From positions 9,371,426 through 9,435,425 of the forward strand of contig CM018680.1 in the NCBI GenBank assembly GCA_009363875.1: a stretch of 64,000 bases of DNA. Direction: 5' to 3'. The translations under genes were made by a program, and so were the position numbers. The notes under the pieces are model-generated. The model was not told the origin of the DNA, did no database searches, and was given only the letters and a program-made list of their open reading frames with translations. The stretch's first letter is position 1. Every line of letters starts with the position of its first letter. This DNA comes from Mikania micrantha. Its lineage: Eukaryota; Streptophyta; Magnoliopsida; Asterales; Asteraceae. Below, one piece after another: positions 47,984 to 60,640 of this stretch.

Positions 47984-50486
47984 TAGGTAGATGACCTATG
48001 AGTTGGGAAGATGTATTTGGAACACTTATAGACATTTGAAGTCAAGACTTGGGAATATATGCGGTAGATGATTGACCACATAGATGTTACTTGATCATGT
48101 CAAACTCCCAACTGATGGCATAATACGTTAGGGTTATGATTTGTAATTGCTGAAAATCTCATTGTGCTACTTCAATGTGTATAAATAAATAAATTATTAT
48201 ATACTAATATTTAATTAAAGATTAAAATTCAATAAGCAAACTTGAAGGACAAATATGAATTAAAAATGTTCCGACAAATTTAATTACAAGTTTTGATGAA
48301 TTAACAACAAATTTGCTACCAAATATTTGAGTTATGTGGATAACCATACTATTTAATCTAATCAAATTTGATTCGATTATTGTTAAATAAACCTAAACAA
48401 ACATTACGATTGGTTATGCAAATATCTTTAGGGAAAGATACTATTTGAATATCAATTGTTAAACAACTAAACCATCAACTGACTGAATTGAAAACCATTT
48501 AGAAATTGAACAGTACCCCTATATTTTGATTCAGTTTAAAGGTAATTGTCTTACGTGTATAATCCTAATTACAAATTAATGATTAACTTATTTAGAATGT
48601 TGAAGATTAATGGGACAATCAATAGTTAATTGATAACTAGCAAATGCATATATATTATGGAATGATAATCGAATTCTTTGCCATCACCGATCAAATGACT
48701 CACAAATCACAGATCCTAGTTCCCTGTTTATGGTTATCATTCATTGGAATATAATTCCCACAAAACTTTCAAGCAAAAGAAAAAAAAAAACAAAAAGAAA
48801 ATTTACAAACGAAACTTAAGACCGTTAGATTCTCATGAAAGTTGCTGTGAAGCCAACATCAACTAGCAGTGATACTACTCACAACTCATCTCTACGTTGG
48901 CGTAGGAAGATCACAGAAGGCGGTCGTCACTAAATAATGGTAGAACAGGAACCCTTAATTTATGGGTTATTAGGTTCTCTGAAGACACACCAGGACCAGA
49001 ATTGGTGCACGAATTTGTTTGTACCATGGCCAACTATTTTAACTGGAAACATACCCAACACACGAATCCTTTGGCTCTCGATCAACCGTTGTAACCGGAA
49101 CCAACCCGTTTGTAACTTGTATTTAGAGAGTATTTTTTGTGTGTTATCATGGTGAAAGATGTGAGAAATAAGAGTGTATCTTGAATGAAATTCAATAGAA
49201 AATTTTAAGTGTGATTAGAGGATGGTTAATGTTGTGATTTGAAGAGTCTTGTAACCACACCTCTAGCTCCCATAATTTTAGTTCTAGAAACTCCTTATAT
49301 TTGTTTTAAACATAGTAATATAACACGTTAACATTTCACAATGTGTCATTTAGTCTATCATAAGTTTTTCGTGTTACATTGTCAAAAATTGTTATTTCGT
49401 TTTATGTAATTTTTTAAGGTAATTCTTCATAAAAATTATTAACAACATTTATTTGTTAAATTTGATGGAAATTATTTTGAACTGAAAATTGAATTGAAAA
49501 TTCACATTGTTCTTAACCTCCATGGATGCACCTTTTATGGAAGAAATTTATTACATTAGAGAAGAAAGTCTCTCGTTCTCCATCTATTTTACATGGAGAA
49601 TGTGACTATTTGTAGCCTATACCACTAACCCTATTTAGTACAAAATTACATTTAAGTACAAATAGAATGACCTATTTACAAATCTAGTCATTTTACTAAA
49701 ACGTCTTGTACAAAAGCTTCGGGTCTGCATGTCTTCCATTCCGGTTAGTGGCTCGTTGTAGTGAACTGACTAATATTAACCAAAATATATTGGTCGTTTT
49801 GCTCCCTCTCAGCGATATCACGGTCTCTTTAATCCAATTATGAACCGTATTTCATTCCACCAAATCATTGTCGGTTTTGATGGAAATTCAAAACCCAACA
49901 ATATTCAGTGTATATAAGCCTTAATGTAAGTATGTTGACACATGTTTGCAATGGTGTACAATTTCACCTTTTATACACAAAGACCTAAGCCGATGCGAAG
50001 AAGGTATTTAACTATTTTTAGGCTACTTTTCTATCAAATAATGTTTACAAAGAATTCAAGCACACAAGATCTTTCAACACGTAATAGCATATATCTAAAG
50101 TCAATTTCTAAAGACTAAGCAATTGCATCATACTTGTTTTGACTCTAATTATAACATGATTTGTATGGGACATGTGTAGCATCCCTAAAACATTACAAAA
50201 ATGTAAAGATGGGAGTATGAATGTACTCACATGATTGATTTGCTAAATCCAAAGTCTTTATGTAGCACTTTCAATCTAAAGCTATATGAATAAGCTTAAT
50301 AAGCTAAGTATCCCTAAAGTTCAAGTTTTCATGCACTACATCTACAGCATCTATGTATTCACTATGTGAAGATGTCTAAAGTCGAAAGATAATTTGGAAA
50401 CTTTTATTTATTAATTAAATAAATAATCCTTCTATTTTTGTTAAATAAATGATAACATATTAATATTAGGGTATTTTACCTATTTA
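47984..50486. other. Unassigned spacer, possible copia LTR remnant at right
   Basis: No gene or RNA gene was identified. AAATTCAAAACCCAACA near 49902 could be the start of a minus-oriented copia LTR (TGTTGGGTTTTGAATTT), but no opposite end was located. The rest is AT-rich. Confidence 0.3.
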
Positions 50487-50711
50487 TGTCACACCCCCAC
50501 CTCTCGTCACCTGTTGATGATGTCACTGAAACGGTTACGGAAGCATAGTGGTGATGTCTCTGAGATGAGGGGTGACTTACTTGATCCAATATCATAGCAC
50601 ACAGATTAACTTAAATTAATTACATTACAAGGATGTCGCAATCACAACCAACATTACATTATATAAACTAAGTTTATTACATTATTTAAATACAGACTTT
50701 TAAAGTGCTGC
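50487..50711 (-). mobile_element. LTR 3'-end remnant, near-identical to 51176-51400
   Basis: About 225 bp starting TGTCACACCCCCACCTCTCG match 51176-51400 with two visible differences. It marks the outer LTR of the left-hand unit. The sequence after it (50712 on) is internal, including a minus-strand reading MEKPRER near 50821 that looks like a truncated gag start. Confidence 0.85.
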
Positions 50712-51156
50712 AGAAGATGCTTCTGACGGATCTGAATCAGAACTTGAGTTGAAACTCGACGTATCATCCAGAATCACATATGGAATCTGTCTATATATTT
50801 AGCGTTCTCGTGGTTTTTCCATTGATATATAATCAAAATTTACAGATCAATATCATGAAGTGAATATTGAATAATAGTATTCAACATAAACATGATATCA
50901 CATCTCTTCCAATCTCAAAGCAACTATTCGTCCTTACTGTTATTATTGTTCTGCTTGTATTGAAATTTACTAGAACACACGCGTGTTGCAAATTTCAGTT
51001 ATGCTGGCCACTCATAACTGGAATTCGTACCACCCGATTATTCTGGCTTCATTCAAAACAAGTTTTGTTCAGTTGTTATGTTCGGTGCTCTCTGTGTCAC
51101 TGTTCGAGCCTATGGTTATGGTCTAGGTCTCTAAGTCAACCTAATTCTCTATAACC

Positions 51157-51172
51157 TGTGGCTTTGATACCA
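51157..51172 (-). promoter_or_regulatory. Primer-binding site (initiator-Met tRNA type)
   Basis: Minus strand reads TGGTATCAAAGCC, one base from the standard TGGTATCAGAGC. It lies three bases inside the LTR end at 51176, in the correct position for minus-strand priming. Confidence 0.75.
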
Positions 51173-51175
51173 CCC

Positions 51176-53312
51176 TGTCACACCCCCACCTCTCGTCACC
51201 TGTTGATGATGTCACTGAAACGGTTGCGGAAGCATAGTGGTGATGTCTCTGAGATGAGGGGTGACTTACTTGATCCAATATCATAGCACACAGATTAACT
51301 TAAATTAATTACATTACAAGGATGTCGCAATCACAACCAACATTACATTATATAAACTAAGTTTATTACATTATTTAAATACAGACGTTTAAAGTGCTGC
51401 CTCACCCGGTGGTCACTGTTTACCTGCAAAAAGGTTTAAGTTTGAAACGTCAGCACAAAGCTGGTGAGTTCATACAGTTCATGTTCCACAATATGATATG
51501 TCATATAAGTTCACAAAATGTTCTGTTCAAGATAACCATGGGACCCGTATCTAGTTCCTTTCGGACGTTCTGTTCTTGTTCCATAAAGATACTACCCGTC
51601 GGTAAATATCTTGGTGCCTCATTGTCTTAATGTTTATCACTACATTAAGAAGTTCTGGAAACAGATAACAAACATTTACACCAAGGGGAGTTGCAAGCTC
51701 CCGGCAAATGGGTTGTCAGCCAATAGTACTATCATTGTTTTCTGTTCGGCCCCACACGGGTTCACTAGATACAGTTCAGGAAGGAGGACTTTTGATACTG
51801 TGATAAAGTTCTGTTCTACAGGCAAAATCCCATGAAATCCACAAGTTCTCAACAATCACATGAAATCACGCAGATAACAGTGATACATATCATATAGTTC
51901 TGAAAAGTTTTACAGCGCTACCCCGATATTTATAAAAGAGTAAAAAGAAAAGGGGTTGTACGAAACTCACCTGATAGTACAGAAGTAGCAAAATATCTCG
52001 AAGCTGATAACAAAGAGATGATTCTGCATTTAGTTATGTTTAATGAGTTATTTATGTTCTAACTTACTGATGAGATCTTTCTGAACGTCCAATGTCAAAG
52101 ACATTGTTTTGTAAGTCATCAAACCGATATTAATTGTTTAATTGGTTACTTTAGTATTATATCATACAATGTATGATAATGTAGGAACCTACATTGCATT
52201 AGATTCCTAATACAAGGTTGATGACACTCTTGATTAATCAGAATAGTCTCGGATTAACCAAATAGTTAATGTTGTTGATTATAATGAGATAACAGTTTCT
52301 AGATAGCGTAATGGCTTAGGAATGATCAATCCTTGTTATTGATTACCCAAATATCATGAGATATCACAATGTAGCATTAGTATAGGTTTAATAACCATGT
52401 TTAACATACTAATCTGACTGTTATCATAAGCATCAGATAATCATTCCAATGAGTATGTTAATGATCGTGATTAGTTTGAAACACTTGGATTTAACCTTTG
52501 CATTTCAAAGATTAACCAAACTAATCATCTACATTGTCATAATCAAATGGTTTAAACCATTATAACCATTGTTATGATTTCATGCAAACCGGGCATTACA
52601 ACGGATCAAAACAAGGATTTAACCGTTAAAAAATCGTGTTCTTCGTTTATAATCAATCCTAGCCATCATCTAGGCAATAATCAACAATCCTAACTATGTC
52701 ATTACGTTCAAAATCAAGATCTAATCAATCAAAATCAAACTAGAAGGTTTAAAAACGAATCATTACCTAATCAGACGGATTTCTAGCTGCACAACAACGA
52801 TCAGGACTTGTAAACACGTTCCCTGGCTTCAAATATACGATCTGATGGGCTTGGAATGGGGTTTTGGGTGATAAAATTCGATGTTTGTTCGTCTGGAGCG
52901 AAGAGAGTTCGAGAGGTGTTAAAATTATAAACTTTGCATGAAATCTGATGAAGAAGATCAACTTTCTCCATCACCTCACTTGTCGCGGTAAAGAAGCCAA
53001 GAAGGGCTTCGCTTACCGCGAAAAAATCCGGAAATCTCAGATATTTTTCAAACATCGCGTACCGCGAAGGATCCTCATGCTAGCCTTCGCGTACCGCGAC
53101 GAGTCCAGAAGTTCAATACTTAGAAATTTTTCTTCGTTTTTCGATTCTATACAATCCTTAACTCCGTTTCGTACACAGTTTTCGCCCACGTTCATCATTT
53201 CTCGCATTCTATCAACCTGTAATACTTACGATTGCCAAATCAATGTGGATTTCTAGAACAACCAAATGTGATCCCATCATTAATGACATGATTCTCAACT
53301 ACAATTGTCACA
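51176..53312 (-). mobile_element. Gypsy LTR (2.14 kb), shared by tandem units
   Basis: The minus-strand start TGTGACAATTGTAG at 53312 follows a polypurine tract (ACAGGAGGAGAT); the minus-strand end GGGGGTGTGACA at 51176 precedes a primer-binding site. A single LTR next to both signals indicates a tandem (LTR-internal-LTR-internal-LTR) arrangement. A 34-bp segment covering the LTR start and polypurine tract is duplicated in tandem (53306-53339 and 53340-53373). GCGTACCGCG motifs lie at 53010-53100. Confidence 0.75.
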
Positions 53313-53394
53313 ATCTCCTCCTGTTAGAGAAATTTCGATTGTCACAATCTCCTCCTGTTAGAGAAATTTCGTCCCGAAATTTAGTGAAGACTTA

Positions 53395-53556
53395 CTAAGA
53401 AACAATCATGTATGAGAATAGATGTGGGTATTTTGCTTTCATCCGATCTTCACGTTCCCACGTATACTCGGGTCCACGTTGTGAGTTCCATCGCACCTTA
53501 ACGATTGGTATGCGACTATGTTTCAACACTTTCACTTCTCGATCCATTATCTACCT
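53395..53556 (-). pseudogene. Gypsy pol C-terminus (chromodomain-like end)
   Basis: The minus strand reads IMDREVKVLKHSRIPIV and RGPEYTWEREDRMKAKYPHLF and stops at 53395-53397. The motif is the C-terminal chromodomain-type end of Tekay/Del chromoviruses. It is separated from its integrase by the inverted segment. Confidence 0.85.
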
Positions 53557-53881
53557 ATCTGTTGGTCAGAGGTAGGTGAGAGTCAAATCATAGGCCCAGA
53601 ATTCATTCAAGAAACAACTGATAAGATCACACTCATTCAAGAATCGTCAAAAGAGTTATGCTGATAATCGTCGTAGACCTTTAGAATTCCAAATAGGTGA
53701 TTGTGTAATGTTGAAAGTTTCACCGTGGAAAGGCATTTTCAGATTCCGAAAGAGAGGTAAACTTTCACCAAGATTTGTAGGACCATTCAAAATTCTTGAA
53801 CGAATTGGATCGGTAGCCTACAGACTTGAATTACCTCCTGAACTTAGTAACATACACGATTTTTTCATATATCAAATCTGA
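53557..53881 (+). pseudogene. Gypsy integrase C-terminal part in inverted orientation
   Basis: The plus strand reads CWSEVGESQIIGPEF, then after a frame change SYADNRRRPLEFQIGD, MLKVSPWKGIFRF and RFVGPFKILERIGSVAYRLE. This is the part of integrase that should follow YGRKCRSPI of the minus-strand integrase which stops at 55004. It breaks off at NIHDFF and jumps to gag. Confidence 0.85.
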
Positions 53882-53887
53882 AAAAGT

Positions 53888-55003
53888 GCAGCCAGCAAGT
53901 GGATTGAAAGATACATTGGAGGACTAGTGCCTCAGATTCAGGGGTTGGTTACTTCAGCAAATCCCACCACCATCCAACAAGCTGTTCGTTTAGCGCATCA
54001 GCTTACTGATCAGGCAGTATTACAGGGGACTCTGCCTAAACGAACATCTGCTACCAAGGTGGGAGATCATAAAAGGAAGTGGGAAGGTAACAACTCCAAG
54101 GGTAACAACCAACAATCGTATCAGCAAAACCGGAAGCAAGACTCAAACAAGTCTTATCAAAATTCAAACAGTGGTCAGCAATCGTCATCATCGGGGGGTT
54201 ATATTGGTAAACACCCCAAGTGCAACAGGTGTGGGTATCATCATGCAAGTAATCAGTGTGAGAGAGCTAAGTGCCAGAGGTGTGGCAAGATTGGACATGC
54301 GGCTAAGGATTGTCGCGGGGAGCTACAGAACAACCACAACAACCAGAATAATAACCAGAACAACGCACAGAAGGGTTGTTTTGAGTGTGGCAAGATGGGG
54401 CATTTTAAGAAAGATTGCCCACAACTCAAGAAAGGCGGGGACAATAATGTCAATGGTAATGGCAACGGTAATGGTAATGGCACCAACAACAACAATAACA
54501 ATAACAACAACAACAATGGTGCTAGGGGCAGGGCGTTTGTGATTGGAGGACGTCAAGCGCGGGAGGATCCCAACATTGTTACGGGTACGTTCCTCTTAAA
54601 TAATCACTATGCCTCTATGTTATTTGACACTGGTACCGATCGAAGTTTTGTATCTAGTTCACTTGCTAAGTTGCTAAATGTTAGTCCCACTGCCTTAGAT
54701 AGTCCATACACTGTGGAATTAGCTGATGGTAAGTTGATTGTAGTGGAAAGCATTTTTAAGGGATGTATCCTTGATTTGATGGGTCAAACATTAGAAATTG
54801 ATCTTATGCCTATTGCCTTAGGCAGTTTTGATGTAGTCATTGGCATGGACTGGTTGTCCAAAAACCAGGCTGAAATAGTATGCCATGTAAAGATCGTTCG
54901 TATACCTCTTCCGCAGGGAGAGACACTGTATGTACAAGGTGAAAAGATCAGTACGCCACTGCGTCTCATATCTTGTATGAAAGCACACAAATGTCTGCGG
55001 AGG
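53888..55003 (+). pseudogene. Gypsy gag C-terminus, zinc knuckles and protease, inverted
   Basis: The open plus-strand frame (to 55042) starts in gag with KWIERYIGGLVPQIQ, followed by an Asn/Ser/Gln-rich linker. Three CCHC knuckles follow: CNRCGYHHASNQC, CQRCGKIGHAAKDC and CFECGKMGHFKKDC. An Asn/Gly tract then leads to an aspartic protease with DTGTDRSF (usual DTGA) and GSFDVVIGMDWLS. The frame is intact, but coding sense ends at about 55003 at ISCMKAHKCLRR, where the minus-strand integrase begins. Trailing residues are read through antisense integrase. Confidence 0.9.
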
Positions 55004-57619
55004 AGCGCATTGAATACTTGTATGGTAGCTGTTATTGTATGAAAATTCAACAAGTGGAAGATGAATATCCCAACTACCTCCAAAATCAATTACACAGCTT
55101 CTGAGCATATCTTCAAGAGTTTGATTTGTTCGTTCAGTCTGCCCGTCAGTTTGTGGATGATAAGCTGTGCTCATATTAATTTGTGTGCCCAGTGCATTCT
55201 GAAGAGTTTGCCAAAATCGTGACATAAATCGACTATCTCTGTCAGAAATGAGAGAGATTGGTACTCCATGTCGAGATACAATCTCATTAACATAGAGTTT
55301 AGCGAGTCGATCCATAGAATAATCCTCTCGGATGGGTAAGAAATGCACAGATTTCGTAAGGCGATCAACGATAACCCATATAGAGTCATGATTACGTGAT
55401 GTTCTGGGTAATTTAGTAATGAAATCCATAGAGATCTGATCCCATTTCCACATGGGAATCTCAGGTTGTTGTAATAACCCAGAAGGTCGTTGATGTTCAG
55501 CCTTAACTTTGAGACATGTTAAACATCGATCCACGTATTCAGCTATGTGTTTCTTCATTCCAGGCCACCAGTAAAAATCTTTAAGATCTTTATACATTTT
55601 ATCAGCACCTGGATGAATTGAATACCTGGATTTGTGCGCCTCATCCAAGATAATTTTTTGAGAGTTACCGAATAGAGGAACCCAAATTCGGATTTTGTCG
55701 TCAGCTTTCGTTTAGAGTTTCTTGTCTAATCCCCTTAGTCCCTCAGCAGAATAGTTCGTTGCTTGTAAAGCTTGTTGCTGAGCCTCTTTAATCTGAGGAA
55801 TTAGACTGGTTTGAATGGTCATTCCTAAGGCTTTCACTCGTAAAGGTTTGACCCGTTCTTTGCGACTTAAGGCATCGGCTACAACATTCTCCTTGCCTGG
55901 GTGATAACGGATTTCACAATCATAATCGTTCAACAGTTCTACCCATCGCCTTTGTCGCATGTTCAACATTTTCTGATCTAGAATGTGCTGGAGACTTTTA
56001 TGATCAGTGTATACAATACATTTGGTTCCGTACAAATAATGTCTCCAAATCTTGAGTGCAAACACCACTGCATCAAGTTCTAGATCATGAGTGGTATAGT
56101 TCTTCTCATGTATTTTCAGTTCTCGAGAAGCATAAGCAATTACCTTGTCGTTCTGTATTAAAACACACCCAAGACCTTGACGAGAAGCATCACAGTACAC
56201 TGTGAAATTATCAGTACCTTCAGGTAGTGCCAAGATAGGTGCATTGCAGAGTTTATGTTTCAACAGTTGGAATGCCTCCTCCTGTGGGGAACCCCATATA
56301 AACGATGGATTTTTCTGTGTCAATGTAGTTAGTGGCAAGGCTATCTTTGAAAAGTTCTTTATAAATCGGCGATAATAACCTGCCAGCCCTAAGAATTGAC
56401 GTATTTCAGTTGGGTTCGTGGTGTTTCCCATTGTTTCACAGCCTTGATCTTACTGGGATCTACTTGAATACCGTTTTCATTCACTACATGCCCAAGAAAT
56501 TGAACTTCCCATAACCAAAACTCACACTTGGAAAATTTGGCATATAATTTCTCATGTGCCAAAAGTTCTAAGATTAGTTTCAAGTGTTGAGCATGTTCTT
56601 GTTGGTTCCGAGAATAAATGAGAATATCATCAATAAACACAATCACAAATTTATCCAGATAAGGTCTACAAACTCGATTCATTAGATCCACAAAAACTGC
56701 AGGTGCATTGGTTAAACCAAACGGCATTACTAGAAATTCATAATGTCCGTATCGAGTTCTAAAAGCAGTTTTAGGAACATCATCATCATGAATACATAAC
56801 TGATGATATCCAGATCTTAAATCGATTTTTGAAAAATAAGTAGCACCTTGTAGTTGATCAAACAAATCATCTATACGAGGTAGTGGATAACGGTTCTTGA
56901 ATGTCAGTTTATTGAGTTCTCTGTAGTCAATGCACATCCTGAATGAACCATCCTTCTTTTTCACAAATAAAATTGGTGCTCCCCAGGGTGAAAAACTAGG
57001 TCTAATAAAACCTTTGTCTAGAAGTTCCTGTAATTGACTTGAAAGTTCTTGCATTTCTGATGGCGCAAGCCGATACGGGGCTTTAGCAACAGGTGCAGCG
57101 CCTGGGATCAAGTCAATATGAAATTCAACCTGTCTCATTGGGGGTAATCCTGATATGTCCTCAGGAAATACTTCAGGAAAATCTTTGACTACTGGAATGT
57201 CTGTGATATGTTTGGGTGGAGAATTGTGCTCAATCACGTGTGCCAGGAAAGCATAACAGCCTTTCCTTAAAAATTTCTGAGCTCGCAAACAAGATATAAT
57301 ACCAAGTTTTCTACCAGCTCGTTCTCCTTGAACTACCAGTGTATTACTGTTAGGTAATGGAATACGGATCACCTTGTTTTGACAGACAACTTCCACTTGG
57401 TTATTAGAAAGCCAATCCATGCCAACAACGACATCAAAGCTCCCAAGCTCAATAGTAAGTAAATTGATATTAAAAAGATGATCATTCAAATTCAAGGAAC
57501 ATCCTTGAATAACACTGTTAGTTTTGATCAACTTGCCATTAGCAAGTTCAATGACATAAGGAGTTTCTAGATCTACCGTAGGCAATGAAAGTAATGATGC
57601 AAATTCAGGATAGATAAAA
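55004..57619 (-). pseudogene. Gypsy protease end, RT, RNase H and integrase
   Basis: On the minus strand, from 57619: protease end (GSFDVVVGMDWLS), RT (CIDYRELNKLTFKNRYPLPR, then VIVFIDDILIYS as the catalytic box), RNase H (FTVYCDASRQG, YTDHKSLQHI, NVVADALSRK), then the integrase zinc region (HPGADKMYKDL, CLTCLKVKAEH) and catalytic core (SMDFITKLP, ISDRDSRF, ERTNQTLED). A one-base loss near 56410 shifts frame between RT and RNase H, and an in-frame TAA lies at 55712-55714. Integrase stops abruptly at HTSIQCA (55004), at the inversion junction. Confidence 0.92.
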
Positions 57620-58519
57620 TGTCACACCCCGGGCCGGCGGGAACGGATCGGGTTTTCCCGTCGGGCGGAAGGTTCCCGGGGCGCGATATCTTTGAATGAT
57701 AATCAAATGATCAGATTGTTTACATAGCACATGATAAATAAATGAGAAATTTCTAACACATACATGATATAGAATTACAAGATTAAATTACACCGTATCG
57801 TTCATAATTTAATCAAGTAAATCTACCAAAAGAATCAGTGTAACTATATCTTGTATATGTACAAGATATACAAAAGATGATTCGTTGTTTAGGCACCAAA
57901 AGCATGCAACACAAAATAAAGCTAGGTCTTCTAAAAGTCCACTAGCTTAATCTTTGCATGTATATGTCTACACCTGTTCGTCACCTGAGAAACATGTATT
58001 TAAAACAAAGTCAACACTAGGTTGGTGAGTTCATAAGTAAGTAAATTGTAAACCATTGACTGATCATTCACACATTCACAATGATATAATTGTTGCTTGT
58101 ATACTTGTTTCACCTGTTCCACCCAATGGCCTCTCCTTAGTTATATGTACAAGTAGTATATCACCTAACTAAGTATGCTTATATATAGGGAATCACGAAA
58201 GGGTCAAGCCCAGACGCTATCCCACCACATACTCAACCAAGTTCCACACCACTTGCGATACAACTAAAGATATCCATTTCCAACTATCCGAATTGTCCAC
58301 TGTGTAATCATATGTAGAATAATAATATAGTAAGAGGGATTTAGTCATCAAACCGAAGTGTTGATAAACCCTCGTCGAATTAAGGAATTTAGATTTCTTA
58401 AATCTGATCCTTGTATTATTCTATTACTTGTGAGGTTAACTTTTATGTTACACTTTTAATTTAATTAAAAGTATTAGTTAACTGTTCATCATATGTCTCC
58501 AAATGTAGCGTATAGAATC

Positions 58520-58990
58520 CGAATGGAATCCATTTTATATCCTCACGTAATCAGATTAAAATGCATTCCATTCTCTCCTATCCCGCCGTGTGATCCCAAA
58601 GTTTCCGTGTGGGATTGTATCATGTGATTAACAAAGTCGAATAAGAACTTGTCTTATTACGTTATGATAATCGGGTGTAAATGACAAGAATCCCATGAAG
58701 TTACGTTATCATGATCGTCATTCACTGTAAATGATAAGAATCGTCATTTACTGAATCCATGTGTTCCCAAAGTATCCGTGTGGGAATGTTCTCGTGTGTT
58801 TAACAAAGTCGAATAAGAACTTGTCTTATTACATTATGTTAATTATGTGTAAATGATAAGAATCCCATGAAGTTACGTTATCATGATCATCATTTACTGT
58901 AAATGATAAGAATCCCATGAAGTTACGTTATCATGATCATCATTTACTGTAATCCGTGTGATCCCAAAGTCTCAATGAGGGATTGCTCTC
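58520..58990 (-). repeat. Tandem repeats inside the 3' LTR
   Basis: Units of about 200 bp with TCCCAAAGTTTCCGTGTGGG and CAAAGTCGAATAAGAACTTG, containing a 50-60-bp subunit TAAATGATAAGAATCCCATG... present three to four times. Confidence 0.8.
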
Positions 58991-60159
58991 GTTCTGCTTA
59001 TGTGTAAACTGTCTAGGTATTTGCTCATGTGAAAATAACTAAGTGTTATAAGCTATTATCTTATAACTAAGTTATTCTAATGTGTTGATGATTAAGAAAT
59101 TACATTATCATAATCATCTGAGTTTCCCTGTTATCTCATAATCATACAAGCATGCATACAATGATAAACGATAATAAACAATTTAATATTATCTAAATCA
59201 AAGTATAAATAACATGTTAAGCAAAACTTTTAAATAAATAAAAGTAAACATGTTCTCAGCCCCGAGAGTTAAAATCAGTTAAGATTAAAAATAAAAAGGG
59301 GCATATGAACTCACCTGGTAATTGTAGAGTTGACTTAGCTTAAAAGAGAGAATGCACGCGCTCTTTGATTGTTCTTGTAGTTGTGATCACGTTCCTGTAT
59401 TGATTTCATGACGTATTTAACTTATAAGTATGCGTCGTATTGATTTGTACGCGTGTATGTGTTAGCCCTAGTAATGGCTAACACTCATGGGTCTCGGTTT
59501 TCATTCGGTCTTGCATAGTTGTTGTGCACTTGCCAACACTTATCCCACTAGGTTTAATTTATTTTGTTAGGTTATTGTCCTTAAGTCGCCATTTTGATTC
59601 ACTACAATGACAAAACAACCTTTTATGGATAAGCTTAGGTTTGTGAGTTAAATGTTATGGACTTTTGCCTCCTATTAAGTTAACGCTTTTTGTATCATTG
59701 ACACTTAAACCTTGTGGGCCTCGTGTAGACCGAATGTATGTAAGTAGCCCAATTTATTTGTATAGTTAGTTATTGGGTCAACTCCAACCGCTTTGGGTCG
59801 CCTTAAATTCATTGGCCCAAGTGTTTTCTGTTGGGCCTAGATTAACTATGGTGAACCGAAAGAATGCTGTTGGGCTCAAAGGGCTTTACGGTTGGGTTTG
59901 GGCCTAGTTTACAAGGTTGGGCCGAAACAAACTCATGTGGGCCGGTAACAACAAATGTGGACCTAAGGAATATAACATGTGCTCATTGTTTAACCACGTT
60001 GGGCCTGTTGGGCCGGTTGTCACAAAGTTTGGGCCGAAGAGAATAAGAGCTGTTGGGCCTGCCAACAAGTCCCACATTCGTTCAAGAATAACATGCACCG
60101 CATGGTTTCCAGCGAACCTCGTAGGGTTTGGCTACAAGTTCGGCCAAGGTGACATCTGT

Positions 60160-60640
60160 AGGTAGGTTCGGAAGTCACCAGGGGGTTCGGGGTTCGTGAG
60201 CAGCCCATGGTTCGGTAGTCCACATGGATTCGTCTAACTTTAATGGTTCGCCTGATGTGATGGGTTCGTGACAGCCATGCTAAGGTTCGTGGTCAGGTGA
60301 GGGTTCGGCTAAAAGATAACGTGTATGGGTTCGGTGACTGTCAAGTGTGTAAGGTTCGGAGGACATGTGGGTTCGTGAATGAAACATGGTTCGTGGGTGC
60401 CTAGGGTTCGTCACCCATCATAGGGTTCGGCCAGCTTGCTTGTTAGCCGCCATGAGGGTTCGTGTACACCCACAGAGTTCGCCACCTTCCTGCTGGTTCG
60501 TTAATGGTCAAGAAGAGATTCGGCAGAACACAAGGGTGCGGCTGAGGTCAAGGGTTCGGGAGTCACAGCAGGTTCGTGAGTCTAGAATCAGTAGGATTCG
60601 GTGAAGGTACTCGAGAGTTCGGCCAAAACAAAGAGGGTTC
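60160..60640 (-). repeat. GGTTCG-rich degenerate minisatellite in 3' LTR
   Basis: GGGTTCGG/GGTTCGTG recurs about 25 times at 12-25-base spacing. It sits where the solo LTR at 10468 has its CATTCGG stretch, relative to the LTR promoter. A looser set of TGGGCC motifs lies at 59710-60060. Confidence 0.8.

Larger units (their letters stand above)
50487..57619 (-). mobile_element. Rearranged Tekay-like gypsy element, right end truncated by later insertion
   Basis: From left to right: an LTR 3'-end copy (50487-50711), a short leader with gag start, primer-binding site, a full LTR (51176-53312), polypurine tract, pol C-terminus (minus), an inverted integrase/gag-protease segment (plus, 53557-55003), and integrase-RNase H-RT-protease (minus, to 57619). 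The protease is interrupted at 57619 by the LTR of the next element. The piece cannot be produced by simple insertion; it needs at least one inversion and one LTR-LTR recombination. Confidence 0.75.

Noticed and set aside
53449..54556. Alternative frames over the gag region (123-codon plus and Leu-rich minus frames)
   Set aside because: They are shadows of the gag-protease frame, caused by its Asn/Gly and Asn-run codons.
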